This document shows positions 9,235 through 20,424 of a stretch of DNA of 64,000 nt, piece by piece. Position 1 is the stretch's first letter. The number at the start of each line of letters is the position of its first letter. The stretch comes from Exophiala sp. HKRS030 (taxonomy: Eukaryota; Ascomycota; Eurotiomycetes; Chaetothyriales; Herpotrichiellaceae). The notes under the pieces were generated by a model. That model saw only the letters and a list, made by a program, of their open reading frames with translations, ran no database searches and had not been told where the DNA came from. The position numbers and the translations under genes were made by a program. The stretch lies in assembly GCA_023897205.1 (NCBI GenBank), contig JAHWDD010000007.1, positions 124,001 to 188,000 on the forward strand, written 5' to 3'.

Positions 9235-11109
9235 TCAAACCTGAGCTGACTTTTCTGTCAAATGTTCATCCAGCTCAACTCCATGCATTCGAACTCTGTA
9301 GAGACATGTAAAGTCTGATCCGTAGTTCGAAACTACCCGTACCACGAACATCTGCGCATAATAGACATTTGAATTCTCATTCACATCGAGCCTGAATGCT
9401 TGAACATGAGCTGCCTCTTTCGAAGCGTCATACGCCATCTTCCCAATCATGCCCCAGCTCGGCCCAATTGGGCTGTTTCCTTGCAGTGATCTGATGTCTA
9501 GTGCCGCCCATGCATGACTGTCAAGATGTTTAAAATCGGCCCAGATCTCGATAAGTTTGGGAGTGGCTCCGGGAGCACGCGACCCAGCCACGGGATAATT
9601 CTCCAACACAACCTCGGTCGGATAAATTGGTCTGGCAACTCGAACTCCTAATCTCATGGTATCTTGATCTGTTGAGGATGATGATGAGCACCAACAGTCA
9701 CCCACATCTTGCCATGCAGATAGAGCAGTCTCGGCATGCCGTGTCTGATAATATGTAGAACCAACAAAACGCAAGAGGACTCTGCGACCGAATGAGAGTG
9801 GCGTGAGAAGGGTCGGAGAAGTAAGCCGGGGCTCTACCAATGCTCCATGTTTTGGGGAGAAGTAATTGATCTTTGGAATTACCGGTGAAGCGACATCTCC
9901 TGAGGACATTGTCCGTGCAAACTTCAGGCCTGCAATGCGATTTGATAATTCCGACTGTTGTTGTCTCAATATTTCCATGTCATCCTTCTCTTTGGCGAAT
10001 TGGGTGTCAATCTTGTCGTTCAGTCGTAGCTCAAGAGCCCGTATCTGGTTGTTGAGATTGGTCAAGGTGGCAGACAATCTTGACAGATCTGCGTTGTTCC
10101 CGCTGGTGACATTGAGCAGCCCGCTAGGTGTCCGGACGCAGCTCCCACAATACTTCTGCAGGGTCAATCCCACCGGAGATGTTGTGTAAGGGTCGCAGAC
10201 AAAGTGAGAATAGGTGTAGCAGAAAAGAAGACTCGTTGCAGCGATCATGAGCATAACGAAAAGAAGGTTGATAAAAAGCGGGATTATTGATGAGTGTGGA
10301 AGGTCCTTCACCACCCTGCAACACTCCCTTACCAACTGCCGCGTCCAGTCGATCAGTGAAGAGCCAAGCTGAGATGCCCTCTCTCCAGACTGTCTCGCAT
10401 ACTGCTTTGATGCATCCAACGCCTTACGAAGGAACGGTTGTTCTATTTGTCGAACTGTAATATTGGGCCTTCGAAGACCTCGTTCATAGTTGTAGCTGTG
10501 TTCAAACATGCCGCTTGGGAAGCTAGAGGGGTCGGTATCTTTGTGGGAAGCGACATCATCCGCAATGCTGCGCGGAACATCCTCCTCAGGTATTTCGTCG
10601 AGTTGGCTGCTTTCGAGTGAACTTGCCCAGGCCGCTACTCGTTGCGTCTTGTTCTTCTCCACATCGTCAACTCCAGCAGATGGCTCCTGAGAGTTTTCTC
10701 GAGAAGCTCTCCGATGAGCTCTCTCACCTCGAGATGTTCTTTGGAGGTTTGCGTGAGCCTCTTCGGCATGATCTCGGAGGTGTTGATCAGCTTGTTCGAC
10801 ACCAGCGTCAAGGGTCGCGGCCATTTCCCTCAGATTCATCCTTCCCCGTGGGATCAGCTGCGTCGGCAACATAGGCGTCTTGCTCGACCCATAAGCGTAT
10901 GATTGCTGGATCTTCACTTCAGGCAATCTCGGCTGATTGGCGCCGCTCTCGGCCAAGTTTGGTTGTCGAGAGGCACCCCGGGTAGTTCGCTGAGGTACAG
11001 CATTTTCGGGAGACACAACGCTATTTGCTCGTGTTGAGCGCCTCATGGGCGACGCGCCACGGACAGGTGTTGCACTTGGCCCTCTAGCTGTCGATCGCCG
11101 GGGGGGCAT
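9235..11109 (-). CDS. SUN-domain nuclear envelope protein (Sad1/UNC-84 family)
   Basis: Inner-nuclear-membrane half of the LINC bridge, linking chromatin or the spindle pole body to the cytoskeleton. It has 624 residues. The N-terminal nucleoplasmic region (1 to about 270) is Arg/Ser-rich and basic, starting MPPRRSTARGPS. A single membrane segment covers about 274-297 (IIPLFINLLFVMLMIAATSL). A coiled coil follows at about 345-395 (LTNLNNQIRALELRLNDKID). The SUN domain occupies about 410-615, with recognisable pieces GRRVLLRFVGSTYY, IYPTEVVLENYPV and YRVRMHGVEL. The start at 11109 is the first ATG. There is no intron. The arrangement is that of Sad1/Mps3-type proteins, not of the Slp1/SUCO type. 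Confidence 0.88.
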   Translation of the reverse strand: MPPRRSTARGPSATPVRGASPMRRSTRANSVVSPENAVPQRTTRGASRQPNLAESGANQPRLPEVKIQQSYAYGSSKTPMLPTQLIPRGRMNLREMAATLDAGVEQADQHLRDHAEEAHANLQRTSRGERAHRRASRENSQEPSAGVDDVEKNKTQRVAAWASSLESSQLDEIPEEDVPRSIADDVASHKDTDPSSFPSGMFEHSYNYERGLRRPNITVRQIEQPFLRKALDASKQYARQSGERASQLGSSLIDWTRQLVRECCRVVKDLPHSSIIPLFINLLFVMLMIAATSLLFCYTYSHFVCDPYTTSPVGLTLQKYCGSCVRTPSGLLNVTSGNNADLSRLSATLTNLNNQIRALELRLNDKIDTQFAKEKDDMEILRQQQSELSNRIAGLKFARTMSSGDVASPVIPKINYFSPKHGALVEPRLTSPTLLTPLSFGRRVLLRFVGSTYYQTRHAETALSAWQDVGDCWCSSSSSTDQDTMRLGVRVARPIYPTEVVLENYPVAGSRAPGATPKLIEIWADFKHLDSHAWAALDIRSLQGNSPIGPSWGMIGKMAYDASKEAAHVQAFRLDVNENSNVYYAQMFVVRVVSNYGSDFTCLYRVRMHGVELDEHLTEKSAQV

Positions 11110-11837
11110 GCTTGGTTAGATGGTACCGGCGGCAGCTGGCGAGCGTCAGCCCAAAGAAACGCGCATGTATGGCGAGAATATCGTGCGTTTATGCTTTGCT
11201 TGATACAGAGCAGAGCGAAGGTGGTACGTACAAGGAAAAGTGCGAGTCATTCGGTGATGGAAGAAATTACTGAGGGATATGCTACCGGAGGCGGCCAGCC
11301 ATTACGAAGAGACTAGGCAATATGATAGTGAATTGTTGCCGTTATCCTCTCAACAAAGTCTCCAAGATGATCGTAAAACAAGTCGCGCGCCGATACAGTG
11401 GAGCGATTCGAGGCTCACACGAGATTGAAGCGAGATCTGCCTGTAGTGCAGAGAACTTCGCATATGTTGAATGAATTGAGGTTTTCGGCAGCAAGGACGT
11501 GTCAAGCAGCAAGATTAACAGATAATTGTGTCAATTGAAAGCCGTGTCATCGAAAAATGGGCCAGATGTGGTGTTTTGCTGTTATGTTGATTCATTGTTA
11601 ATACTCGTAGGACGCGTCGATGCATTGTTGAAGTGACCGAGTCCGGGAAGCCCAAACATTCCAGCCACGCGTCACGTGATCATGCTTTCTAAGAGGAGGA
11701 CAGCAATGTGGTAGGGAAAGGAGGGGCAACATTCCGCAGTCCAGGTATTTACATTTTCATTTTCATCTCAGTAATATATTCGTGAGTAATGTACAGCTTT
11801 TGCTCTATCAATTCTATTGATATGCTCTCGGTGTTCG
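11110..11837. other. Intergenic: SUN promoter and 3' flank of DUF3112 gene
   Basis: No gene seen. Both neighbours are on the minus strand; this holds the SUN gene promoter and the downstream flank of the DUF3112 gene. The sequence is AT-rich, without a strong repeat. Confidence 0.5.
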
Positions 11838-12920
11838 TCAATGCTGGCCCTCGAGATCCTTGCTCGTACTGAGTCTCCGATCAATAGGCGACTCATCATC
11901 AAAGACCTCCTCCTCAGACAGGACTCTCGCCATGCTGCTTGTGCTTTGACGAGGAGGATTTTCAGGTACTCCTTCCTCATCATTCTTGCGCTCTGCGACG
12001 TAGTCTCCCGGGCCTTTGCTCCCATCCGGAACATGGAAACGTCGGTCAACTCGAAGGATGATATAGAGAAATATGACAATGATCTCGATGGTGAAATTGA
12101 AGAAATAGAAGCACCACTTCGCATCATACCAGGCTGGATCATCTCTTGGCCGCGGGTTTTTGTAGTTTGTCGCTGCTCGGAAGCATGCCCCGAGACATAG
12201 CAGCGTAGAGCTTGTAAGGAGGATCCCGATCTTGGTCCTCCATCGTCCCGACCCAAACTTCTCAAGCCTCGTCTGTCGAGGGATAATCAAACCCAGGATC
12301 ACCATCGGAAGTGGGAGGAATGATATAAACAGCAAATATGTCGAGGCTGTGATTTGTAGGTCGCGGTCGATGCGATGGATGTTCGGACTGAGTGTGTAAA
12401 AGGACTGCACGATTGCGGTTATGACCATTGCCAACATCACTCCAATCAAGACATAGAGAACAATGAAGACAGTGGACAATGTCTTGTGCCAGCCAAAGTG
12501 TGGGTGAGCCGCTCGAATGATTCTTTGTGCAAAGATGACGTTGATGAGGAAAAGAATTAGAACACCGGCGTAGGCGAGAATGCTGGCGGCGATTGCGATC
12601 TGAACATCCTTCGGATAGCAGGCCCATACGATGCGCTACATCTCTGTTAGCGATGAGGGCGAATAAGACAAAGTTCGAGGACATACCATGATCATTGTCG
12701 TAATTCGTGCCATGCAGAAGCCGAACATCAAGCCAGACATGATGAACTTGTGTCCCCGCCTACGGTTGACCTGCAGAATTGTCATGTGGCTGGCCGCGCC
12801 GCACATGAATAGGAACAAGAAGACGCTGCATATTGGAACATCAACTCCAACCGTGGGAACACCACCTACTCCAGCAGTCTGTGCCGGGTAGGGAGGGCCC
12901 GGAATCCGTTGAGATGACAT
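11838..12920 (-). CDS. DUF3112-type seven-helix membrane protein, two exons
   Basis: Integral membrane protein of 343 residues, joined from 12687-12920 and 11838-12635 on the minus strand. The 51-bp intron (12636-12686) begins GTATGT, ends ATGTAG, lies in phase 0 after ATG ATC ATG, and restores a continuous membrane segment. About seven hydrophobic helices alternate with short basic loops; examples are SVFLFLFMCGAASHMTILQV, STVFIVLYVLIGVMLAMVI and CFYFFNFTIEIIVIFLYIIL. The C-terminal tail of about 70 residues is hydrophilic, Ser-rich and acidic, and looks cytosolic. I recognise the pattern as the fungal DUF3112 family, often labelled 'family C-like GPCR' in fungal databases. No ligand or G protein is known to me, so the receptor label is only a suggestion. 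Confidence 0.75.
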
Positions 12921-13974
12921 TGTCTGTCTCGTTGTAAGGGTAGTACTTGATGCTGAAGACTTGTCTTTACGCTCGAGAAGAAGCTGTTTCAGATTTGAAC
13001 TGAACAGGCGATTGTGAAAAGAGGGTGAATGGTCTTTTATCCGTCCTCATATCGTAAGGAAACCCCTCGACACGGAAATACGTTAGGCGAGTATCTCCGA
13101 GTCGCCATGATGCGCTGCGACGGTGGGTAGAGCCCAATGCACACAATGAGAGTCTGCTATACGAAAGCGTTACGAAAGAACGCATCAGGCAATGATAAAA
13201 GCGCGAGTCGGTACTCGTCGCAATATTGATCCGTGTAGAGTAGTGGCCAATCAGAGGGCGAACCCGGGCAACTTTCTATCGGTTTTCTCGACCTCGCGCT
13301 CCGTTCCCACCGACATAGAGCGAGCGAGCTCCACGATTCGTGCATCGACCATCCATACCCTGGTACGAAAGGTTACTCATCAGATCTTGGGATATGAGTA
13401 AAATCTCCATCCCTTGATCGGTACGTTACCGTCGCTTTGAACCGTAGTACACTTCGCTTGAAGGTGCTCGACCGAGTGGTCGGAGACGGAATTGCAGTGG
13501 TGATGTGTGATCAGTCATCTTCGTACTCGTACGAGTTCAGTAGGCCAGCAGTTGATAGAAGACCTCACCTAAGTACACACTTCAGTCTTGTAACGCTCTA
13601 GGGCCTTTGAGTTGTCCAAGGAGAGTTGTTTACCCATAAGTCATCATACTGGTGGTACGAGTATCTCGACACAAATTGTTGTCTGGCCAAGTACCTCAAA
13701 GGGAGAAGACGGAGAATGGAAGGACAATCATCCGACATTTGCGCTAAATAACTGACGTCAATGGGTTCAAGTGGGCGCGTCTATGATTCGGCGCGTTGTC
13801 TTCCAGGCTGCATATCGACTTCGTAGCCTCAACCAACATACTTGGTACAGTTCGTTGAGTACTCCGTATCTGTCTGGTTATTGACCCGACCTATCATTGT
13901 GCTATTACCACGAACTTGATCCCGACCTTCAACTCGAACCTTGATCATCATCACGGAAGGGGGGTTGATTGATC
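12921..13974. other. Divergent promoter region, DUF3112 gene and PI31 gene
   Basis: No gene over about 1 kb; two genes are transcribed outward from it. GTACTCGTAC (13523-13532) and AGTACTCCGTA (13859-13869) belong to the dispersed motif described in the findings. Open frames here are short and featureless. Confidence 0.5.
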
Positions 13975-15126
13975 ATGGCACCCACTTCCGGATCCGCCCT
14001 GAGCGCCGACTCAATTCTCGATTACATGGTCAAGTCGCTGCCGAGCCCTTCTTCAGACAATGAACAGACCCGACTCGTGAAAGATCCCTATGCTGCCATA
14101 GCACTCTTCTCCCATGCCTGCATGCTTGCAGTAGGTTTTCGTCTGATCGGCTTGGGAGAAGATCACAAAATAGGTATGAGATCGATGCAAGAAGTCTGCA
14201 CGGCAGCTCACATTATCCTAGAGGCACAGTCTGACCCTGAAAATGCGCAACCTTTGCCTGCCGAGTGGAATGCTTCCTCTTCATATGCCTTTCGATATGC
14301 GCACTCACAGTCCTCGATGGAATTTCTGGTCAAGATTAATCGATTAGGTGGAAAGGCCCTCGTTTTTGGTGTCGGCCTAGGTGATGACAAGACAGCCTCT
14401 TTTGAGATCAAAGCACAAGACTACATTTCGGAAGGCTCCATTGCAGAAGCTACAAAAAATTCAGACGTGAAATCTGCACTGCGGAATGTGTTTATTTCAG
14501 AAGGACGGATAGTGGATCTGGCCACTCTATTCCGAGTGAGCATCGTCCAGAAATTGGTTCCTGGTATCTCAAAGGCAGGGTATGAAGAGACGTCGTCTAC
14601 ACAAGAACAGCCCAGGAGGCACGAAGAAACACGACCTCCAGCACGGGATCCTTTGCGCGATGATCATCCTCCACCTGCGAGACCATATCCGTTTGATGAT
14701 CCACTAGCTACGGCGCCCCGAAGACCTTATCCCCCAGGAGACTTTCCACCACCAGGTTTCGAGGACGAATATGAGATTAACACCCCTCCAAGAGGATGGC
14801 CTGGTGCTCCTGATCGACCACCCTTCGGCAATATTGGAGATAGAGATCTATATCCGCCTGGACTTGGCCCTCATGATCCACTGAGGATAGGTCCTGGAGG
14901 AGGGCCTCGTGGCGGAGGCGGAATGCACCCTACATTCGATGATCCTTTATTCGCAGGCCAAGGTGGACCACAAGGATATGACCCAATGGCACCGCCAGGT
15001 GCTCGGTATGATCCCGTAGGACCTGGAGATGGTCGACCACATCTGGGAGGCGGGGGTCGCTTCCCAGGTGGACGTGGAGGTGGAGGCAATCCATTTGGCG
15101 GATTCGGCAGCGGTGATTTCATCTGA
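13975..15126 (+). CDS. PI31-like proteasome regulator
   Basis: Homologue of PI31/PSMF1 (Fub1 in yeast), which binds the 20S proteasome. It has 383 residues from the ATG at 13975; the frame opens at a TTG two codons earlier. The N-terminal globular part (1 to about 195) matches the PI31 N domain in layout: DPYAAIALFSHACMLAVGFRL, SSSYAFRYAHSQSSMEFLVKI and GGKALVFGVGL. The C-terminal half is a disordered Pro/Gly/Arg/Asp-rich tail with the family's DPLR, GMHPTFDDPLF and FGGFGSGDFI pieces; it contains a Gly-rich stretch (HLGGGGRFPGGRGGGGNPFG). There is no intron. PI31 has been described both as an inhibitor and as an assembly or transport factor, so the exact role here is open. Confidence 0.85.
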   Translation: MAPTSGSALSADSILDYMVKSLPSPSSDNEQTRLVKDPYAAIALFSHACMLAVGFRLIGLGEDHKIGMRSMQEVCTAAHIILEAQSDPENAQPLPAEWNASSSYAFRYAHSQSSMEFLVKINRLGGKALVFGVGLGDDKTASFEIKAQDYISEGSIAEATKNSDVKSALRNVFISEGRIVDLATLFRVSIVQKLVPGISKAGYEETSSTQEQPRRHEETRPPARDPLRDDHPPPARPYPFDDPLATAPRRPYPPGDFPPPGFEDEYEINTPPRGWPGAPDRPPFGNIGDRDLYPPGLGPHDPLRIGPGGGPRGGGGMHPTFDDPLFAGQGGPQGYDPMAPPGARYDPVGPGDGRPHLGGGGRFPGGRGGGGNPFGGFGSGDFI

Positions 15127-15872
15127 GCATCCTAGACAGTAGGCAAAAGCCGCTTAGATGGTCGGAATCCCGGCAGACGGCCATCTGAGATACGTGCTGC
15201 TATGCCAGAGTAGATGGCTTCCTAACATCTGTCAAAGCAGCGATCCTGCTTTTACTTGAATTGATTACACACACCAAATAAATCCAGGCGATTCTCTTGT
15301 ATTCTGACTTTGGTGGTGGGTGTTACAGTAATTGGACAGGGACGGGGTAGCGTGGACTAGACAGAGTAAAAGGATTTGAAATTGCCTTTCGCCTCAGCGA
15401 ATTCGGAATACGAAGTACTTTGAGGGAGGGAGGTATCGAGGCTGCGACACGAGTGCCCAGCAGGTAAATACTGTAGTACGGAGCACTGAGTCCCAGTATG
15501 TCGTGCCGTTTGGGCTTGGCGGGGCTCTAAGCTGAAAGCGAGAAGTAACTCGTAGCCCAGTTGTCGGCGAGATTCCCAGCAATGCATGTCATGATTGCAA
15601 TTTCATAATCAGAACACCAACGACATCACTTTAATATCCCATTCGAATTCGAAGACTTGAACTGACTTGTGTTTCACTCATCACTCATACCCTCTGGAGC
15701 ATTGCGACGAAATTGCCCCTAATCCCTGTCAATCTTGCGATCGTACCGTGTCAAAACAACATCACAACAATTGGCCTGTTTTACGCACGACCTCTACAAG
15801 ATCCTACTCCTGGCCAAGAGTGCCTTCTTCCTACGACCCTATCCACAACCTGATTGAGGTTGATACTCAATC
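15127..15872. other. Intergenic: PI31 3' flank and PP2A promoter
   Basis: No gene. An AATAAA-like polyadenylation signal (near 15277) follows the PI31 stop. A TAGTACGGAG motif lies near 15475. The last 200 bases are the probable leader of the phosphatase gene. Confidence 0.5.
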
Positions 15873-17096
15873 ATGGATTCAAAAATGGACGTTGACGTAG
15901 GCAAGCCTGCGCAGCCGCATGGCTTATCTCCCGTCACAGATTCTCAGTCAATACCTACCCTAGACGGCTGGATCGAGAGCTTGATGGATTGTAAACAACT
16001 GGCAGAGAGTGATGTTTCAAGACTCTGCGATCGGGTGAGCATCACCCTGCTTCGTTATCTCGAAGAGAAACTCATCTGGATCGCAGGCTAGAGAAGTACT
16101 TCAGGAGGAGTCAAATGTACAACCAGTGGTAAGCTACCGTCGAAATGTTGCGATTGCGACCCATGCTGATGGACCATTCCAGAAATGTCCCGTCACAGTC
16201 TGCGGTGATATTCACGGCCAGTTCCATGATCTTATGGAATTGTTTCGCATCGGCGGACCCAACCCGGATACCAATTACCTCTTTATGGGTAAGAGAAGGA
16301 CAACGCTGTCGGGAGCTCGCTTTGCTGACCTCTTAACAGGAGACTACGTAGACCGTGGCTATTACTCCGTCGAAACAGTCACCCTTCTCGTTGCCCTTAA
16401 GATACGATACCCTTCACGCATCACCATCCTCCGCGGTAACCACGAAAGCCGTCAGATCACCCAGGTTTATGGGTTTTACGATGAATGCCTGAGAAAATAC
16501 GGCAACGCCAATGTCTGGAAATACTTTACCGACCTCTTCGACTACCTCCCCCTTACCGCCCTCATTGACAACCAAATCTTCTGCCTGCACGGTGGGCTGT
16601 CTCCCAGCATCGACACACTCGACAACATCAGATCTCTTGACAGAATCCAGGAAGTTCCCCATGAGGGTCCGATGTGTGATCTCCTCTGGAGTGATCCTGA
16701 TGATAGATGTGGATGGGGCATCAGTCCAAGAGGTGCCGGGTATACCTTTGGTCAAGATATTTCTGAAGCATTCAATCATAACAATGGCCTCACACTGGTT
16801 GCCAGAGCACACCAGTTGGTCATGGAAGGATACAATTGGAGTCAGGATAGAAACGTCGTGACCATCTTCAGCGCTCCAAATTACTGTTACCGATGTGGCA
16901 ACCAAGCTGCGATTATGGAGATTGACGAGCACTTGAAGTACACCTTGTAAGTTGCCCCACAGCATGCTTTCGAGCCTTGTTTTTCTCGGTGTGTATGAGC
17001 CAAAGCTAACATTTTCCTCGCAGTTTGCAATTCGATCCATGTCCTCGAGCTGGCGAACCAATGGTCAGCCGCAGAACCCCCGACTACTTCCTATGA
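15873..17096 (+). CDS. Serine/threonine phosphatase PP2A catalytic subunit, five exons
   Basis: Catalytic subunit of protein phosphatase 2A, 329 residues. Exons: 15873-16034, 16087-16128, 16183-16288, 16340-16946, 17024-17096. The four introns are 52, 54, 51 and 77 bp, each GT-AG, and joining them restores the family sequence without a gap. All metal and catalytic motifs are present: [27 protein letters not shown] and [10 protein letters not shown]. The protein ends RRTPDYFL, the Leu-terminal tail that LCMT1 methylates, which separates PP2A from PP4 and PP6. About 20 residues precede the region that aligns with animal PP2A ([15 protein letters not shown]), an extension seen in fungal enzymes. 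Final residues are read across intron 4, where TT joins T to make Phe. The identification is very strong. Confidence 0.95.
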
Positions 17097-17770
17097 ACAA
17101 TTCATCTTTGGGCCTCACAACAAGCATCCGATGGCGATTACGGCATACCCGGAGAATCTCTCGTGCTGCTGATTCCCCGGAAACCAGCGTCTTCCCACAG
17201 AAAGAGAAAGAGAAAACGGAGACTCGTTGCATGTGATATATTTTTTGGCGGGACACTTGGCAAACATGAAGGAGCAACGTGTTGTATGGAAAGACTGGTG
17301 AAAAAGAAGTAGCACTCATAGAGCTCACCAAAGAAAGAGACTGTTTTCCCTTTCTTTTTTTTGCATGCATGCAGGGAGAATCATGGCGGAAAAGGGAAAA
17401 AAGCCTTCAACACATGTACGAAAGAAAGAGTACCTACACAATTGTCAGATGTGTCACGAGAACGCTAAGAAAGACCAGACCTTCGGTGTTGATGAAGATG
17501 CAGATATAAATGATGCGTTTAGGTGTTGTCTGTCCGTCAATGGCTTGTGTTTGTCCCCCTAGTGTCTACGAGTACGGAGTCACCATGTGCTAGTGATTGC
17601 TGTAATATTACCTAACCACCTATCTACTTTGTACCTACACAAGCGGTATCCTTTTCATTCTTTGTCCCACTGCTGTACGCATAGCTGAGCCGAGCTCAAA
17701 GGCTCAGCAAGCGACTTGTATACGCGTATGTGTGTTTTGTATAGCGTGGGCGCCTTTCTATTTCCCCTCT
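17097..17770. other. Intergenic between convergent PP2A and agmatinase genes
   Basis: Two 3' ends meet here. No supported gene; the small open frames at 17279-17562 have no family features. A TACGAGTACGGAGT motif is at 17567-17580. It is AT-richer than the genes around it. Confidence 0.5.
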
Positions 17771-19381
17771 TCACAACTCGGCCGCCTCGGCCTCGACCTT
17801 TTCAGGAACATAATCGGCCTGGGTGGCCTCGACGGTCAATGGGCCCTTCTTGACCATCAGGGTCATGACCTCGTAGAGCACGTCGGCGGCGGCCATGGTG
17901 GTGAGTTCGGCGTTGGTGTCGTAGGCCGGGGCGACCTCGACGATGTCGGCGGCGACGAAGTTGATCCCCTCGAGGCCCCGGATGATGGTGCGGAGCTCGC
18001 GCGTGGTCCAACCCCCCGTCTCGGGGGTCCCCGTGGCGGGGGCGAAGGCCGGGTCGAGCGTGTCGATGTCGATGGACAGGTAGACCGGGTTCTTGGTGCC
18101 CACCCGCTCCTTGATGCGGTGGATGATGCCGTGGATGCCGATGGTGTCGATCTCTCGGGCCTCGACGCGGGTGAAGCCGCAGTAGCCGTCGTTCTCGTAG
18201 TCGGAGGGCCCCGAGAGGGTGGTGCGGATGCCGGCGTGGATGCTGCTGTCGTTGGCCAGCAGGCCCTCCTCCGAGGCCCAGTAGAAGTAGGTGCCGTGGT
18301 TGATGGCGGCCTGCTTGCTGGGGGCGCCGCCGAAGACCTTGGGCTTCCACGTGTCGAGGTGGGAGTCGAAGTGGATGACCGAGATGGGCCCGTAGGCCTT
18401 GTTGATGCTGCGCAGGAGGGGGAGGGTGATGGTGTGGTCGCCGCCCAGCGTGATGATGCGCGGGAGCGTCTTGCCCGACTTGCTGATGCCCGGCTCGTCG
18501 GCGGCGGTGTAGGGCGTGCGGGTCAGGAGCATGTTGTGCCCGTCCTCGATCTGTTGGAGGGCGTAGTGGTTGTCGTAGCTGCCATGGGTGTTAGGTTTTG
18601 GTGTTGTTGTTTGCTTCTTTTGATTTTCTCTGAAACGAATCCGGAGAACAAGCGGAGAGAAGACGGAAAAAAGGCACTTACGAAGTCACTGGGATGTCAC
18701 CACAATCCAAAACTTTGCCCCAGAAGTTGAATGGGTTGGATTTCATGGGCCTATTCAACAACAAAAGTCGTTAGAAGGCCAGGCCAAGAATGACACAGCA
18801 AGTAGACCGGAAGAACTTACACATTATACCCGCCACTGAATCCAAGCTTGCGTGAGCCTTCATGACCACAAACAAAAGTAAGCATGTGAGATGTTAAACA
18901 ACGTACTAGAGATTGAGGCGTCGAGAACCTTGTCTGATCCCGCTGGGTCCAAATCGAGCGCCAGGTCGGTACGAAGTGCCAGTGTCGAATGGTGCACCTG
19001 TGCGATCCCTCTGGTCAGTTTCTTGTCCTCTGTATGGAATGCAGTCCATGCTCTTTTTCCAACCCACCTAGGAAAGCAATGTCGTATTTCTCCTCGTCGC
19101 TGGCAAGGCAAGGGAAGTATGGCAGACGACCGAAAGTTGAGATCCCGGAGAAGACTGAATCAGCCTGTTTGGAAACAAAAGCCAGTTAGGTCAACCGTGC
19201 AGTTTACGCTGTTTTGCGCTGGAAGGTCTGTCCTTCTTACCTGTGTACCTCCATCACCTGGCAAGGTGTTGTACCACAGAGACTTGTGTGGTCCAGAGAT
19301 GGGGCTTTGGTCGTGGCCATGGTTACCGTGGGCAATAGCACAGCCGGCACATGCCAACAGCGCAAAGGGTTTGAGAAGCAT
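17771..19381 (-). CDS. Agmatinase (arginase/ureohydrolase family), secretory signal, six exons
   Basis: Mn-dependent ureohydrolase, expected to split agmatine to putrescine and urea; 406 residues. Minus-strand exons in order: 19241-19381, 19068-19164, 18907-18997, 18821-18835, 18682-18750, 17771-18578. The introns are 76, 70, 71, 70 and 103 bp, all GT-AG. Exon 4 is only 15 nt (TAT AAT part of the YGGYNV motif). The first exon encodes a signal peptide (MLLKPFALLACAGCAIAHGN), then the fungal signature GPHKSLWYNTLPGDGG. Metal-site motifs are GGDHTIT, FDSHLD and SIDIDTLDPAFAP. The last exon is far more GC-rich at third positions than the first five. The signal peptide suggests a secreted or vesicular enzyme, as in other fungal agmatinases. 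Substrate identity is by family; guanidinobutyrase is the main alternative. Confidence 0.88.
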
Positions 19382-20424
19382 GTTGATAATACCACCACAA
19401 TCTTCAGGGAAGCGAGGAGCATGTAAGTTTGCAGAGGGAGGGGGGAAGAGAGAAGCAAGAGGGAAAGGGAAGAGACCAAAAAAGAAGAAGAGCTTTTCAA
19501 ATAAACAAAAGCACCCCGCGCACAGAGTAATAAAGTACTCGTAATGGAAAGATCAGCTAAGCTGTGAGAGGAGCAGGGCACAGCTCCGGTTACCAATACC
19601 GTCGAAGAAGTGGTAGAGGTGAGCGGCCCATTCCATCCAGTGATGGTCGAGTTCCTTGCAGATAGCTCTTCACGGTCTTACCTCAACGTATCCATAGCTT
19701 GGGTTCCTGTTACCTAAACGTCGGTGTAGCAGCTCCGGTGATGGTCTGCTGCCCAGGAAGGAGACAGAGAGATAGTCTCGAGCAGAGGTCATGTACGCCC
19801 CGCTGGGGTCTGGTACTCACTAGACCATGACGCCATGAGGAAGGAGGACGAGCTTGGGTGCTTGGAACTTGGAGCTTGAAAGATGGAGACAACGGCGAGC
19901 CGCGGGTCTGTGATTCAGCTACCAAGTCAATAGCGAAGCGAGAATACCAGGTGGAAGAGAGAAAGTCTGCAATGTCGAGAGCCCGGATAAGGAAGAGGAG
20001 CGCACATATCCATCGGCGGGGCGGCGAAGGACATACGCGAAGGGTAGAGGGATTCGAATATTAGTAGACAGTGAGCCAATGCAGTGTGTCACAGAGCAGG
20101 TAAGCTTTGCTTATCAGTTGAACCGCCCAGGCTGTTGCGAGATGGAAATCGATGGTGTTTTCTAAGACGTTGAGGTAAGAATAAGAGGTCAACGACACTA
20201 ACCGCATTGAGAAGGCTGTAATCGGTGGACCCCTCGACGATATCGTTTACATAGTATCGTGACCGCTCGCTGGTCCGCGGGTCCCGAGATAAGGCATTAT
20301 TCATTCTAGAATTCATATCTGCCCCTCTGGACCCCACAGGAATACCTTGGTCATTCATTCAATAATCATTTATACTACTTTTTGCTTTTCTATGAATCTA
20401 TGAGAAACCGTCCCTGTAGCACCG
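19382..20424. other. Intergenic: agmatinase promoter and MATE 3' flank
   Basis: No supported gene. A minus-strand frame at 20089-20358 (89 codons) begins with an ATG but has no recognisable feature and lies in the flank of the MATE gene. A short A/G-rich tract lies at 19430-19500. Confidence 0.45.

Noticed and set aside
17732..18730. Plus-strand frame of 332 codons
   Set aside because: Antisense of the last GC-rich exon of agmatinase; Gly/Val/Asp-rich composition typical of antisense frames.
20089..20358. Small minus-strand frame of 89 codons
   Set aside because: No family feature and lies in the flank of the MATE gene; not enough support for a gene.
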